Part shown: in pieces, positions 26,798 to 36,320 of the stretch
Position numbering within the stretch: position 1 is the stretch's first letter
How the letters are laid out: each line of letters begins with the position of its first letter
Assembly: GCA_023442525.1 (NCBI GenBank)
Contig: JAEZZA010000031.1
Location: 310,001 to 374,000 of the forward strand
Direction: 5' to 3'
Source of the DNA: Bacteroidota bacterium
GTDB lineage: Bacteria; Bacteroidota; Bacteroidia; Bacteroidales; UBA10428
Length of the DNA stretch: 64,000 nt
Position numbers and translations under genes: made by a program
Notes under the pieces: generated by a model
What the model saw: the letters and a program-made list of their open reading frames with translations, nothing else
The model's database searches: none
Told to the model about the DNA's origin: nothing

Positions 26798-26839
26798 GTC
26801 ATTCTCAAACTTTAGTTCAACAATTTATTCTACATCATA

Positions 26840-29800
26840 ATGACCAAATTAAATTCAGAAAGAATCAGTTTTTCGAAAACCAAGAACCAGCTTTCATATC
26901 CTGATTTTCTTGAAATCCAGCTTAAGTCGTTCCGCGATTTCTTCCAGCTGGAAACAACTCCCGAAAACAGAAAAAACGAAGGACTGTTTAAAGTTTTCCA
27001 GGAAAACTTCCCGATTACCGATACCCGGAACAATTTTGTTCTGGAATTCATGGATTATTTTATTGATCCACCCCGTTATTCGATTGAAGAATGTATAGAA
27101 AGAGGTTTGACTTACAGCGTTCCGCTTAAGGCAAAGCTAAAACTGTACTGCACCGACCCCGAGCATGAGGATTTTGATACGGTTATCCAGGACGTATATC
27201 TGGGAACCATTCCTTACATGACCGAAAGGGGCTTATTTGTTATCAATGGTGCCGAACGAGTGGTTGTTTCACAGTTGCACAGATCGCCGGGCGTATTTTT
27301 CGGACAAAGTATTCACGCCAACGGTACCAAGCTGTATTCAGCCCGTATCATTCCTTTTAAAGGCTCATGGATTGAATTTGCAACCGATATAAACAACGTG
27401 ATGTACGCTTATATCGACCGCAAAAAGAAGCTCCCTGTCACTACCCTTCTTCGCGCTATAGGGTTCGAAAGCGACAAAGACATTCTTGAGATCTTCGATC
27501 TGGCCGATGAAATTAAAGTTTCCAAAACTGCACTTAAAAAGCTGGTTGGCCGGAAACTTGCAGCACGCGTTCTGAAATCATGGGTTGAGGATTTCGTTGA
27601 TGAAGATACCGGTGAAGTTGTATCCATCGAACGTAACGAAATAATAATTGACCGTGAAACCGTGCTTCAGGATGAGCATATCGACGCTGTTATCGATTCG
27701 GGAGCAAAGACTATCCTCCTGCATAAAGAAGGACAGAATCTGACCGATTTCGAAATCATATATAATACTTTGCAAAAAGACCCGTGTAACTCGGAAAAAG
27801 AAGCCGTTTTGCACATATACCGTCAGTTACGTAACAGCGAGCCGCCCGATGAGGCTACAGCCCGCGACGTAATCGACAAACTGTTCTTCTCGGATAAACG
27901 TTACGACCTTGGCGAAGTTGGCCGTTACAGAATAAACAAAAAACTGAACCTTGAAACTCCCATGGATACCAAGGTTCTTACCAAGGAAGACATTATCCGC
28001 ATTATTAAATACCTTATCGAACTCATCAACTCCAAGGCTGATGTGGACGATATCGACCATTTGAGCAACAGACGCGTACGTACCGTTGGCGAACAGCTCG
28101 CCTCACAGTTCAGCGTTGGTCTGGCTCGTATGGCCCGCACCATTCGCGAAAGAATGAACGTTCGCGACAACGAAGTATTCACACCCATCGACCTGATTAA
28201 CTCGAAGACTCTTTCTTCGGTTATCAATTCGTTCTTTGGAACCAACCAGTTGTCGCAGTTCATGGATCAGACAAACCCCCTCGCCGAAATTACCAACAAG
28301 AGAAGGCTTTCAGCCCTCGGCCCCGGTGGTCTGTCCAGAGAAAGAGCAGGATTCGAAGTTCGTGACGTTCACTATACTCACTATGGCCGTCTGTGCCCCA
28401 TTGAAACTCCCGAAGGTCCCAACATCGGTCTGATTTCTTCATTATGCGTTTATGCCAAGATCAATTCACTGGGCTTTATTGAAACCCCATACCGCAAGGT
28501 TAAAGAGGGTACGGTTGACCTCAGCCCCGAAGGTGTATTGTGGCTCAGTGCCGAAGAAGAAGAAGGCAAGGTAATTGCCCAGGCCAACGCACCCGTCAGG
28601 ACAAGTGGCGAATTCGAGAATCCAAAGGTTAAAGCCAGATTTAACGCCGATTATCCGCTTTCAGATTCAAAGGAAATTGATTTGATGGACGTTGCACCTA
28701 ACCAGATAGCTTCCATTGCAGCATCACTTATACCATTTCTCGAGCACGATGATGCAAACCGTGCGCTTATGGGCTCGAACATGATGCGCCAGGCAGTTCC
28801 TCTTATCAATCCTGAAGCTCCTGTGGTGGGTACCGGAATCGAGCACAACGTGGTACGCGATTCACGATTCCTGCTGATTGCAGAAGCCGATGGTGTGGTT
28901 GAATATGTCGACTCCAACGAAGTGGTCATCCGCTATGTGATGTCAGAAGAAGAGAAATTTGTGAATTTCGACGGTGATACCCGCCGCTACAAACTTCTCA
29001 AATACAGGAAAACCAACCAGAATACATGTATTAACCTAAAACCTATTGTCCAGAAAGGCGATAAGGTTACCAAGGGTCAGATACTAACCGAAGGTTACTC
29101 AACCAGCCAGGGCGAGCTTGCTCTCGGCCGTAACCTGATGGTGGCATTCATGCCCTGGAAAGGTTATAATTTTGAGGATGCTATTGTAATTTCTGAAAGA
29201 GTGGTTCGTGAAGACCTCTTCACATCCATTCATATTGATGAATACATGCTCGAAGTAAGGGATACCAAACGCGGTCTCGAAGAACTTACCGCTGATATCC
29301 CCAACGTGAGCGAAGAAGCCACGAGAAATCTCGATGAAAATGGTCTGATCCGTATAGGTGCTGAAGTGAACCCGGGAGATATTCTTATTGGAAAAATCAC
29401 CCCTAAGGGTGAATCCGATCCTTCACCCGAAGAAAAGCTTCTGAGAGCCATCTTCGGTGATAAGGCCGGTGATGTGAAGGATGCATCTCTTAAAGCACCC
29501 CCTTCATTGCAGGGAGTGGTAATCGATAAGAAACTTTTCTCACGTTCGGTTAAGGACAAAAAACTGAAGACTTCAACGAAGCCAATTCTGGATAAGATTG
29601 AGGAGGAATTCGAAAGAAATTCCAACGAACTTAAAGCTAAACTTATTGATAAACTCTTTATCGTTGTAAATGGTAAAACATCACAGGGTGTAAAGGATTA
29701 TTATAGCGTGGATGTAATTCCGCGAGGTGCCAAGTTTACATTGAAGCTTCTGCAGGATATCGATTTCCTGAATATCAATCCGAATAAGTGGACCACGGAT

Positions 29801-30649
29801 AAGGACAAGAATGAAACTATCAAGACCTTGATCCACAATTATATTATTAAATTCAAGGAAATTGATGCCATTTACAAGCGGAAGAAATACAGCATCACCA
29901 TTGGTGATGAGCTTCCCGCGGGTATTGTTCAGCTAGCCAAGGTATATGTTGCCCAGAAACGTAAGGTAAAGGTTGGTGATAAAATGGCCGGCCGCCACGG
30001 TAACAAAGGTATCATATCACGAATTGTACGTGCCGAAGATATGCCATTCCTGGAAGACGGAACACCGGTTGACATTGTGCTCAATCCTCTGGGTGTGCCT
30101 TCACGTATGAACCTGGGCCAGATTTATGAAACGGTTCTCGGTTGGGCAGGCAAAAGACTGGGAGTGAAATTTGCTTCCCCCATTTTCGACGGAGCAACAA
30201 TCGAACAGATTGCCGAATACACTCAAAAGGCAGGAATTCCTAAGTTTGGTAAGACCTACCTGTTTGACGGTGGTACCGGTGATCGGTTTGATCAACCTGC
30301 AACCGTAGGGATCATTTATATGATCAAACTCGGACACATGGTCGACGACAAGATGCATGCCCGTTCAATTGGTCCTTACTCGCTGATCACTCAGCAGCCA
30401 TTAGGCGGTAAGGCTCAGTTCGGAGGTCAGCGTTTCGGAGAAATGGAAGTCTGGGCACTCGAAGCATTCGGTGCAGCCCACATTCTTCAGGAAATTCTCA
30501 CTATTAAGTCGGACGACGTGGTTGGAAGGGCCAAGGCTTATGAATCGCTGGTTAAAGGCGAACCTCTGCCTGTTCCCGGAATACCCGAGTCACTCAATGT
30601 TCTGCTGCACGAACTCAGGGGACTGGGATTAAGTATTAACCTGGTTTAA
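26840..30649 (+). CDS. rpoB: DNA-directed RNA polymerase subunit beta
   Basis: The product (1269 aa) carries the expected landmarks: NQLSQFMDQTNPLAE in the rifampicin pocket, SALGPGGLSRERAG, the active-site region KVGDKMAGRHGNKG and the C-terminal QPLGGKAQFGGQRFGEMEVW. Length is normal for Bacteroidota. One notable substitution: the position of E. coli His-526 is Asn (residue 486, codon 28295-28297), a change known to lower rifampicin binding in other bacteria. It follows the leaky attenuator and is 52 bases from rpoC. Confidence 0.98.
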   Translation: MTKLNSERISFSKTKNQLSYPDFLEIQLKSFRDFFQLETTPENRKNEGLFKVFQENFPITDTRNNFVLEFMDYFIDPPRYSIEECIERGLTYSVPLKAKLKLYCTDPEHEDFDTVIQDVYLGTIPYMTERGLFVINGAERVVVSQLHRSPGVFFGQSIHANGTKLYSARIIPFKGSWIEFATDINNVMYAYIDRKKKLPVTTLLRAIGFESDKDILEIFDLADEIKVSKTALKKLVGRKLAARVLKSWVEDFVDEDTGEVVSIERNEIIIDRETVLQDEHIDAVIDSGAKTILLHKEGQNLTDFEIIYNTLQKDPCNSEKEAVLHIYRQLRNSEPPDEATARDVIDKLFFSDKRYDLGEVGRYRINKKLNLETPMDTKVLTKEDIIRIIKYLIELINSKADVDDIDHLSNRRVRTVGEQLASQFSVGLARMARTIRERMNVRDNEVFTPIDLINSKTLSSVINSFFGTNQLSQFMDQTNPLAEITNKRRLSALGPGGLSRERAGFEVRDVHYTHYGRLCPIETPEGPNIGLISSLCVYAKINSLGFIETPYRKVKEGTVDLSPEGVLWLSAEEEEGKVIAQANAPVRTSGEFENPKVKARFNADYPLSDSKEIDLMDVAPNQIASIAASLIPFLEHDDANRALMGSNMMRQAVPLINPEAPVVGTGIEHNVVRDSRFLLIAEADGVVEYVDSNEVVIRYVMSEEEKFVNFDGDTRRYKLLKYRKTNQNTCINLKPIVQKGDKVTKGQILTEGYSTSQGELALGRNLMVAFMPWKGYNFEDAIVISERVVREDLFTSIHIDEYMLEVRDTKRGLEELTADIPNVSEEATRNLDENGLIRIGAEVNPGDILIGKITPKGESDPSPEEKLLRAIFGDKAGDVKDASLKAPPSLQGVVIDKKLFSRSVKDKKLKTSTKPILDKIEEEFERNSNELKAKLIDKLFIVVNGKTSQGVKDYYSVDVIPRGAKFTLKLLQDIDFLNINPNKWTTDKDKNETIKTLIHNYIIKFKEIDAIYKRKKYSITIGDELPAGIVQLAKVYVAQKRKVKVGDKMAGRHGNKGIISRIVRAEDMPFLEDGTPVDIVLNPLGVPSRMNLGQIYETVLGWAGKRLGVKFASPIFDGATIEQIAEYTQKAGIPKFGKTYLFDGGTGDRFDQPATVGIIYMIKLGHMVDDKMHARSIGPYSLITQQPLGGKAQFGGQRFGEMEVWALEAFGAAHILQEILTIKSDDVVGRAKAYESLVKGEPLPVPGIPESLNVLLHELRGLGLSINLV

Positions 30650-30701
30650 CCGGTTCGAGGATTACAGTCAGTTACTAAACAGAAAAATAAGGAATTAATA
30701 T

Positions 30702-33700
30702 ATGTCATTCAGAAGGGATACTAAAGTTAAATCGAGTTTCTCAAAAATATCCATCAGTCTTGCGTCTCCGGAGGAAATCCTCGAGCGTTCAAGCGGTGAG
30801 GTACTGAAACCCGAAACAATCAACTACAGGACTTATAAACCCGAGCGTGACGGTTTGTTTTGCGAGAGAATTTTCGGACCTGTAAAGGATTATGAATGCC
30901 ATTGCGGAAAATACAAGAGGATCCGCTATAAGGGAATTGTTTGCGACCGCTGCGGTGTAGAGGTCACTGAAAAGAAAGTTCGCCGCGAACGCATGGGACA
31001 TATCTCACTTGTTGTTCCGGTTGCACACATCTGGTATTTCCGTACGTTACCGAACAAAATCGGTTACCTACTGGGATTGCCATCCAAGAAGCTCGACAGT
31101 ATTATTTACTACGAACGTTATGTTGTCATCAACCCGGGGATCAAATCGGCTGAGGGTGTACAATATCTCGATTTCCTTACCGAAGAGGAATACCTCGACA
31201 TAATGGAATCGCTTCCAAAAGAAAACCAGCTTCTCGATGACAGCCATCCCGACAAATTCATTGCGAACATGGGTGCGGAAGCACTGTATTCGCTGTTGCA
31301 AAGGCTTGACCTCGATACATTATCGTATGACCTGCGCCATAAAGCCAATACCGAAACTTCACAGCAACGTAAGAACGAAGCTTTGAAAAGGCTCCAGGTT
31401 GTAGAAGCGTTCCGTGCATCAAAAGGCATCAATCACCCCGAGTGGATGATCCTGAAAGTAATACCTGTGATACCGCCCGAATTAAGGCCATTGGTTCCTC
31501 TGGATGGTGGCAGGTTTGCTACATCCGACCTGAACGACCTTTACAGAAGGGTTATCATACGTAACAACCGTTTGAAAAGGCTTATCGAGATCAAAGCACC
31601 TGAAGTGATTTTACGTAACGAAAAGCGTATGCTGCAGGAAGCTGTTGATTCATTATTCGATAATTCCAGAAAGTCAAACGCTGTTAAAACCGATGCCAAC
31701 AGGCCTCTGAAATCACTCAGTGACAGCCTCAAGGGTAAACAGGGACGATTCCGTCAGAACCTCCTCGGTAAACGTGTCGACTATTCAGCACGTTCGGTTA
31801 TCGTTGTCGGTCCTGAACTGCAGTTACACGAAACAGGTTTGCCGAAAGAAATGGCAGCCGAATTATACAAGCCGTTTATCATCAGAAAACTCATTGAAAG
31901 AGGAATTGTAAAAACGGTAAAATCGGCCAAAAAGATCGTTGATCGTAAAGATCCCGTTGTCTGGGATATTCTTGAAAACGTTCTTAAGGGTCATCCCCTT
32001 CTGTTGAATCGTGCTCCTACACTGCACAGGCTTGGTATTCAAGCTTTCCAGCCAAAGCTTATCGAAGGAAAAGCTATTCAGCTTCACCCGCTTGTATGTA
32101 CCGCGTTCAACGCCGACTTCGACGGTGACCAGATGGCTGTGCATCTCCCCCTGGGAAATGCAGCTGTTCTGGAAGCACAGATCCTGATGCTTGCATCGCA
32201 TAATATTCTTAATCCGGCAAATGGGGCCCCTATCAACGTGCCTTCGCAGGATATGGTGCTTGGCCTGTATTATATGACCAAAGCCGCAAAGAACACTCCT
32301 GAATTGAAAGTAAGAGGAGAAGGATCCACTTTCTATTCACCCGAAGAAGTTATCATTGCACATAATGAGAAACGCGTTGATCTTCATGCCTCCATTAAGG
32401 TAAGAATCATCGATCACAGCTCCGGGAAACCCGAAAAGAAGATCGTTGAAACCACGGTGGGCCGGGTGCTGTTTAACGAAGTAGTTCCGAAAGAAGTAGG
32501 ATACATCAATGAAATCCTCACCAAGAAGTCGCTTCGTGAAATCATAAGCAATGTGCTGAAGAGAACAGGAACTGCACAGACTGCCAAATTTCTTGATTCA
32601 ATTAAGGACCTCGGATTCCAGATGGCATTCAAGGGTGGATTGTCATTCAACCTCGACGATGTAATCATTCCCGCGGAAAAAGAGGAACTGATGAAAGAAG
32701 GATATGAGCAGGTTGATGAGGTAATGAATAACTACAACATGGGATTCATTACAAATAATGAACGCTATAACCAGATCATCGATATCTGGACACATACCAA
32801 TGCCAAACTTACCCAGACTCTGATGAAGCGACTGTCATCCGATAAACAGGGATTCAATCCTGTTTATATGATGCTCGACTCAGGTGCGAGGGGATCAAAA
32901 GAACAGATCCGTCAGTTGTCGGGTATGAGAGGTCTTATGGCAAAACCTCAGAAATCAGGGTCAACCGGTTCTGAAATTATCGAAAACCCGATCCTTGCAA
33001 ACTTTAAAGAGGGACTGTCGGTTCTCGAGTATTTTATATCCACACACGGTGCCCGTAAGGGTTTGGCCGACACGGCTCTTAAAACCGCCGATGCAGGTTA
33101 CCTTACCCGCCGTCTGGTAGACGTTTCGCAGGATGTGATCATATCTGAAGAAGACTGCGGAACATTACGCGGATTGGTAGCTACAGCGATCAAGAATAAT
33201 GAAGAAGTGGTTGAATCGCTTTACGAAAGAATTCTGGGTCGTACTGCCGTTCACGACGTATATCATCCGCTGACCGGAGATCTCATAGTAACTTCAGGAC
33301 AGGAAATTAACGAAGAGATTGCACGTGAAATCGACAATTCTCCCATTGAGCAAATGGAAATCAGGTCGGTTCTCACCTGTGAATCACGTAAGGGTGTATG
33401 CGCCAAATGTTACGGTCGTAACCTCGCAACAAGCCGTATGGTTCAAAACGGTGAGGCTGTTGGGGTTATCGCTGCACAATCGATCGGTGAACCGGGTACA
33501 CAGCTTACACTTCGTACTTTCCACGTTGGAGGTACTGCTATGAGTATTGCAACCGAATCGAGAATCGTTGCCCGCTACAATGGCGTTGCAGAAATCGACG
33601 AACTCAGGGTAGTTGAGCGTACTGAACCCGACGGAACGAAGTCGGAAATTGTAATCGGTCGTCTGGCTGAATTACGTATTGTAGATAAGAAAACGGGAAT

Positions 33701-35000
33701 TGCCCTTACCAATAATAATATTCCGTATGGCGCCAAGCTTTATGTGAAAAACGGTGCCGAAGTAACTAAGGGCGACCTGCTTTGCGAGTGGGATCCCTAT
33801 AACGCGGTAATTATTTCCGAAGTTCCCGGTATAGTGGCTTTTGAAAGCGTACTCGAAGGTGTGACTTATAAGGAAGAGTCCGATGAAGTTACCGGATACC
33901 GCGAAAAAGTGATCATTGAAACCAGGGACCGTACCAAGAACCCGGGTATCGAGATCAGGGATAAAAATGGCAAGGTTCTGAAGAATTATAACCTGCCGGT
34001 AGGATCACACCTGAGCATTGAAGAAGGCGCTGCTGTGAAAGCCGGAGAAATCCTTGTTAAAATACCGAGAGCTATAGGTAAATCAGGCGACATCACCGGT
34101 GGTTTACCACGAGTTACAGAGCTTTTCGAAGCACGTAACCCGTCGAACCCCGCCGTTGTGTCCGAGATTGACGGTGAAGTTTCGTTTGGTAAGGTAAAAC
34201 GCGGTAATCGTGAAATTACCATTACCACAAGGGCAGGACAACAGAAAAAATACCTGGTACCTCTGTCAAAACAGATCCTGGTACAGGAAAACGATTATGT
34301 GAAGGCAGGTACTCCCCTTTCGGACGGTGCCATCACTCCGTCGGATATTCTTGCAATCAAAGGACCTACAAAGGTACAGGAATATATAGTAAATGAAGTT
34401 CAGGAAGTTTACAGGCTTCAGGGTGTGAAGATCAACGACAAGCATTTTGAAGTAATTGTACGTCAGATGATGCGCAAGGTCGAGATCATCGATCCGGGTG
34501 ATACCAAATTCCTTGAAAAACAGCTGGTCGACAAGTGGGAATTCTTCGAAGAAAACGACTGGATTTATGGCAAGAAGGTGATTGAAGATGCCGGCGATTC
34601 TCCCAGCCTGAAACCGGGACAGATTGTCACAGCCCGTAAACTGCGTGATGAAAATTCGGTGCTGAAACGTAAAGACCAGAAGCCGATTAAAGCACGTGAT
34701 GCCATACCTGCAACTTCACAACAGATTCTGCAAGGTATAACCAGGGCCGCATTGCAAACACAGAGCTTTATGTCGGCCGCTTCGTTCCAGGAAACCACAA
34801 AAGTTCTTAATGAGGCTGCAGTGTTTGGAAAGGTAGATTACCTCGAAGGTCTGAAAGAGAATGTTATTGTGGGCCATCTGATACCCGCCGGTACCGGAAA
34901 CCGCAAATTCTCAAACCTGATTGTAGGTTCTAAAGAAGATTATGAACGTCTTACCGAAGAAAAGAAATATCACGAAGCGGTAAGAGAAGAACAGAACTAA
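30702..35000 (+). CDS. rpoC: DNA-directed RNA polymerase subunit beta'
   Basis: The product (1432 aa) has the N-terminal zinc ribbon (CHCGKYKRIRYKGIVCDRCG), the catalytic Mg-binding NADFDGDQM motif (near residue 466), the bridge-helix/trigger-loop region (GMRGLMAKPQ; GEPGTQLTLRTFH) and the second zinc site (CESRKGVCAKCYG). It completes the polymerase core with RpoB. A DUF3467 gene begins 3 bases after its stop. Confidence 0.98.
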   Translation: MSFRRDTKVKSSFSKISISLASPEEILERSSGEVLKPETINYRTYKPERDGLFCERIFGPVKDYECHCGKYKRIRYKGIVCDRCGVEVTEKKVRRERMGHISLVVPVAHIWYFRTLPNKIGYLLGLPSKKLDSIIYYERYVVINPGIKSAEGVQYLDFLTEEEYLDIMESLPKENQLLDDSHPDKFIANMGAEALYSLLQRLDLDTLSYDLRHKANTETSQQRKNEALKRLQVVEAFRASKGINHPEWMILKVIPVIPPELRPLVPLDGGRFATSDLNDLYRRVIIRNNRLKRLIEIKAPEVILRNEKRMLQEAVDSLFDNSRKSNAVKTDANRPLKSLSDSLKGKQGRFRQNLLGKRVDYSARSVIVVGPELQLHETGLPKEMAAELYKPFIIRKLIERGIVKTVKSAKKIVDRKDPVVWDILENVLKGHPLLLNRAPTLHRLGIQAFQPKLIEGKAIQLHPLVCTAFNADFDGDQMAVHLPLGNAAVLEAQILMLASHNILNPANGAPINVPSQDMVLGLYYMTKAAKNTPELKVRGEGSTFYSPEEVIIAHNEKRVDLHASIKVRIIDHSSGKPEKKIVETTVGRVLFNEVVPKEVGYINEILTKKSLREIISNVLKRTGTAQTAKFLDSIKDLGFQMAFKGGLSFNLDDVIIPAEKEELMKEGYEQVDEVMNNYNMGFITNNERYNQIIDIWTHTNAKLTQTLMKRLSSDKQGFNPVYMMLDSGARGSKEQIRQLSGMRGLMAKPQKSGSTGSEIIENPILANFKEGLSVLEYFISTHGARKGLADTALKTADAGYLTRRLVDVSQDVIISEEDCGTLRGLVATAIKNNEEVVESLYERILGRTAVHDVYHPLTGDLIVTSGQEINEEIAREIDNSPIEQMEIRSVLTCESRKGVCAKCYGRNLATSRMVQNGEAVGVIAAQSIGEPGTQLTLRTFHVGGTAMSIATESRIVARYNGVAEIDELRVVERTEPDGTKSEIVIGRLAELRIVDKKTGIALTNNNIPYGAKLYVKNGAEVTKGDLLCEWDPYNAVIISEVPGIVAFESVLEGVTYKEESDEVTGYREKVIIETRDRTKNPGIEIRDKNGKVLKNYNLPVGSHLSIEEGAAVKAGEILVKIPRAIGKSGDITGGLPRVTELFEARNPSNPAVVSEIDGEVSFGKVKRGNREITITTRAGQQKKYLVPLSKQILVQENDYVKAGTPLSDGAITPSDILAIKGPTKVQEYIVNEVQEVYRLQGVKINDKHFEVIVRQMMRKVEIIDPGDTKFLEKQLVDKWEFFEENDWIYGKKVIEDAGDSPSLKPGQIVTARKLRDENSVLKRKDQKPIKARDAIPATSQQILQGITRAALQTQSFMSAASFQETTKVLNEAAVFGKVDYLEGLKENVIVGHLIPAGTGNRKFSNLIVGSKEDYERLTEEKKYHEAVREEQN

Positions 35001-35003
35001 TCA

Positions 35004-35330
35004 ATGGAAGAGAAAAAGAATACTCCGCCGAATCAAATCAGCATTGAGCTGAAGGAAGATGTAGCCCAGGGTATTTATTCAAACCTGGCCATCATTACAC
35101 ATTCGCCTTCAGAATTCATTGTCGACTTTATTCGGGTAATGCCGGGAATTCCAAAAGCAGAAGTAAAATCGAGGATTATACTTACTCCCGAGCATGCCAA
35201 AAGGCTGCTGCACGCCTTAAAGGATAATATTTCCAAATTCGAAGCGATCCACGGTCCCATTAAACATGCTGAAGGTCAAAGCGGACCGGTTGTTCCAATG
35301 AATTTTGGCGGCCCTTCGGCCCAGGCGTAG
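35004..35330 (+). CDS. DUF3467 protein
   Basis: The product (108 aa) has the DUF3467 pattern, with LKEDVAQGIYSNLAIITHSPSEFIVDF split over two strands and SRIILTPEHAKRLLHALKDNI. It is consistently found straight after rpoC in Bacteroidota, here 3 bases away, so it is made with the polymerase subunits. Function is unknown; the position suggests a link to transcription, but nothing in the sequence proves it. Confidence 0.85.
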   Translation: MEEKKNTPPNQISIELKEDVAQGIYSNLAIITHSPSEFIVDFIRVMPGIPKAEVKSRIILTPEHAKRLLHALKDNISKFEAIHGPIKHAEGQSGPVVPMNFGGPSAQA

Positions 35331-35340
35331 AAAAAGCCAC

Positions 35341-35371
35341 AAAAAAAGCGCTGTTTTACAGCGCTTTTTTT
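35341..35371. terminator. Bidirectional intrinsic terminator after rpoC-DUF3467
   Basis: A-rich/T-rich flanks around a GCGCTGT/ACAGCGC stem (total arms 35341-35354 and 35358-35371) with a 3-base loop. It has a T run on both strands and serves the convergent ThuA gene, whose stop codon is at its right edge. Confidence 0.93.
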
Positions 35372-36090
35372 TATTTCTCTACGCCCGCTGCCCACTTGAT
35401 TGCTCCCAGCAAGTGCTGCCGTACCAATGGTTCCTGGTAATTATCGTCTCTGTGCCCTACCCCTGTGTAAAAAGCACGTCCCTTCCCTACATTGTGATAC
35501 CAGATGAAAGGATGCTTTTCACCATTGGCTCCGCCTTTGTATGATGTTTCATCCAGGTAAGCAAGAACCTTCATATCCGGAATAATATCCTTAAAATTAT
35601 ACCATTCATCAGTTCTTACCCATTCGGTTGGTAACATGGATGTGGAGGGATGATTCTTGTCGGTTACCTGTATGGTAGCCTGTTGTTGTTCGGGATGCGA
35701 GAGGAAATAAGCACCTACCAGATTATTATACCATGGCCAGTCGTATTCCGTATCGGTAGCGGCATGTACTCCCAGGAACCCTCCTCCCGAATGAATGTAC
35801 TTTGTAAATGCTTCCTGCTGTTGCTCATTAAGAACATCACCGGTAGTATTCAGGAAAACAACCGCCTTGTACTTCTCCAGATTTGCCTGTGCAAAAGCTG
35901 ATGCATCACTCGTAATGTCTACATTAATACCGGCCTCACGGCATACTTCCATAATGCATTTGGTACCGGCAGGAATGGACTCATGGTAGAACCCTTTGGT
36001 AGCTGTAAAAACTAAAATCCCGTCCTCCTGGCTAAATGCATTGGACAGGCTAAACAGGACTGAAATAAAAAGAATAAATATTTTTTTCAT
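35371..36090 (-). CDS. Exported ThuA-domain protein
   Basis: The product (239 aa) has a signal peptide (1-20) and one ThuA domain, a glutamine-amidotransferase-like fold: ILVFTATKGFYHESIPAG, FLNTTGDVLNEQQQEAF, GGGFLGVHAATDTEYDWPWY and GRAFYTGVGHRDDNY. ThuA is linked to trehalose or other sugar metabolism, and exported versions are common in Bacteroidota, often on glucosides. The exact reaction is not established. The gene ends within the shared terminator. Confidence 0.88.
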   Translation of the reverse strand: MKKIFILFISVLFSLSNAFSQEDGILVFTATKGFYHESIPAGTKCIMEVCREAGINVDITSDASAFAQANLEKYKAVVFLNTTGDVLNEQQQEAFTKYIHSGGGFLGVHAATDTEYDWPWYNNLVGAYFLSHPEQQQATIQVTDKNHPSTSMLPTEWVRTDEWYNFKDIIPDMKVLAYLDETSYKGGANGEKHPFIWYHNVGKGRAFYTGVGHRDDNYQEPLVRQHLLGAIKWAAGVEK

Positions 36091-36320
36091 GGTTAAGAGT
36101 TTTGAAGGTTGAAGATAGTAAAAAAGGCGATCGGTAACTTGCGATCATTTGCAGGTTTTAATGCTTCAGGGATGTCTGACTATCCCACCGACAGGTTTAC
36201 CTGCATATTGTGAATATAATGAATTTAGTAATATGGAGAAAACCAGTATTCTTTTTGTACGACCTGTCTTGCTGGACCATTAATATGTTTTTGGCTAATT
36301 TTGCAAAAACCTTATATAAG

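Noticed and set aside
36192..36203. Short palindrome CAGGTTTACCTG as an operator
   Set aside because: Arms are only 5 bases and no promoter elements are placed around it.
36210..36320. Extra N-terminus on the antiporter
   Set aside because: It contains a -7-like TAATTTTG element and adds residues before the first transmembrane helix; ATG at 36321 is preferred.
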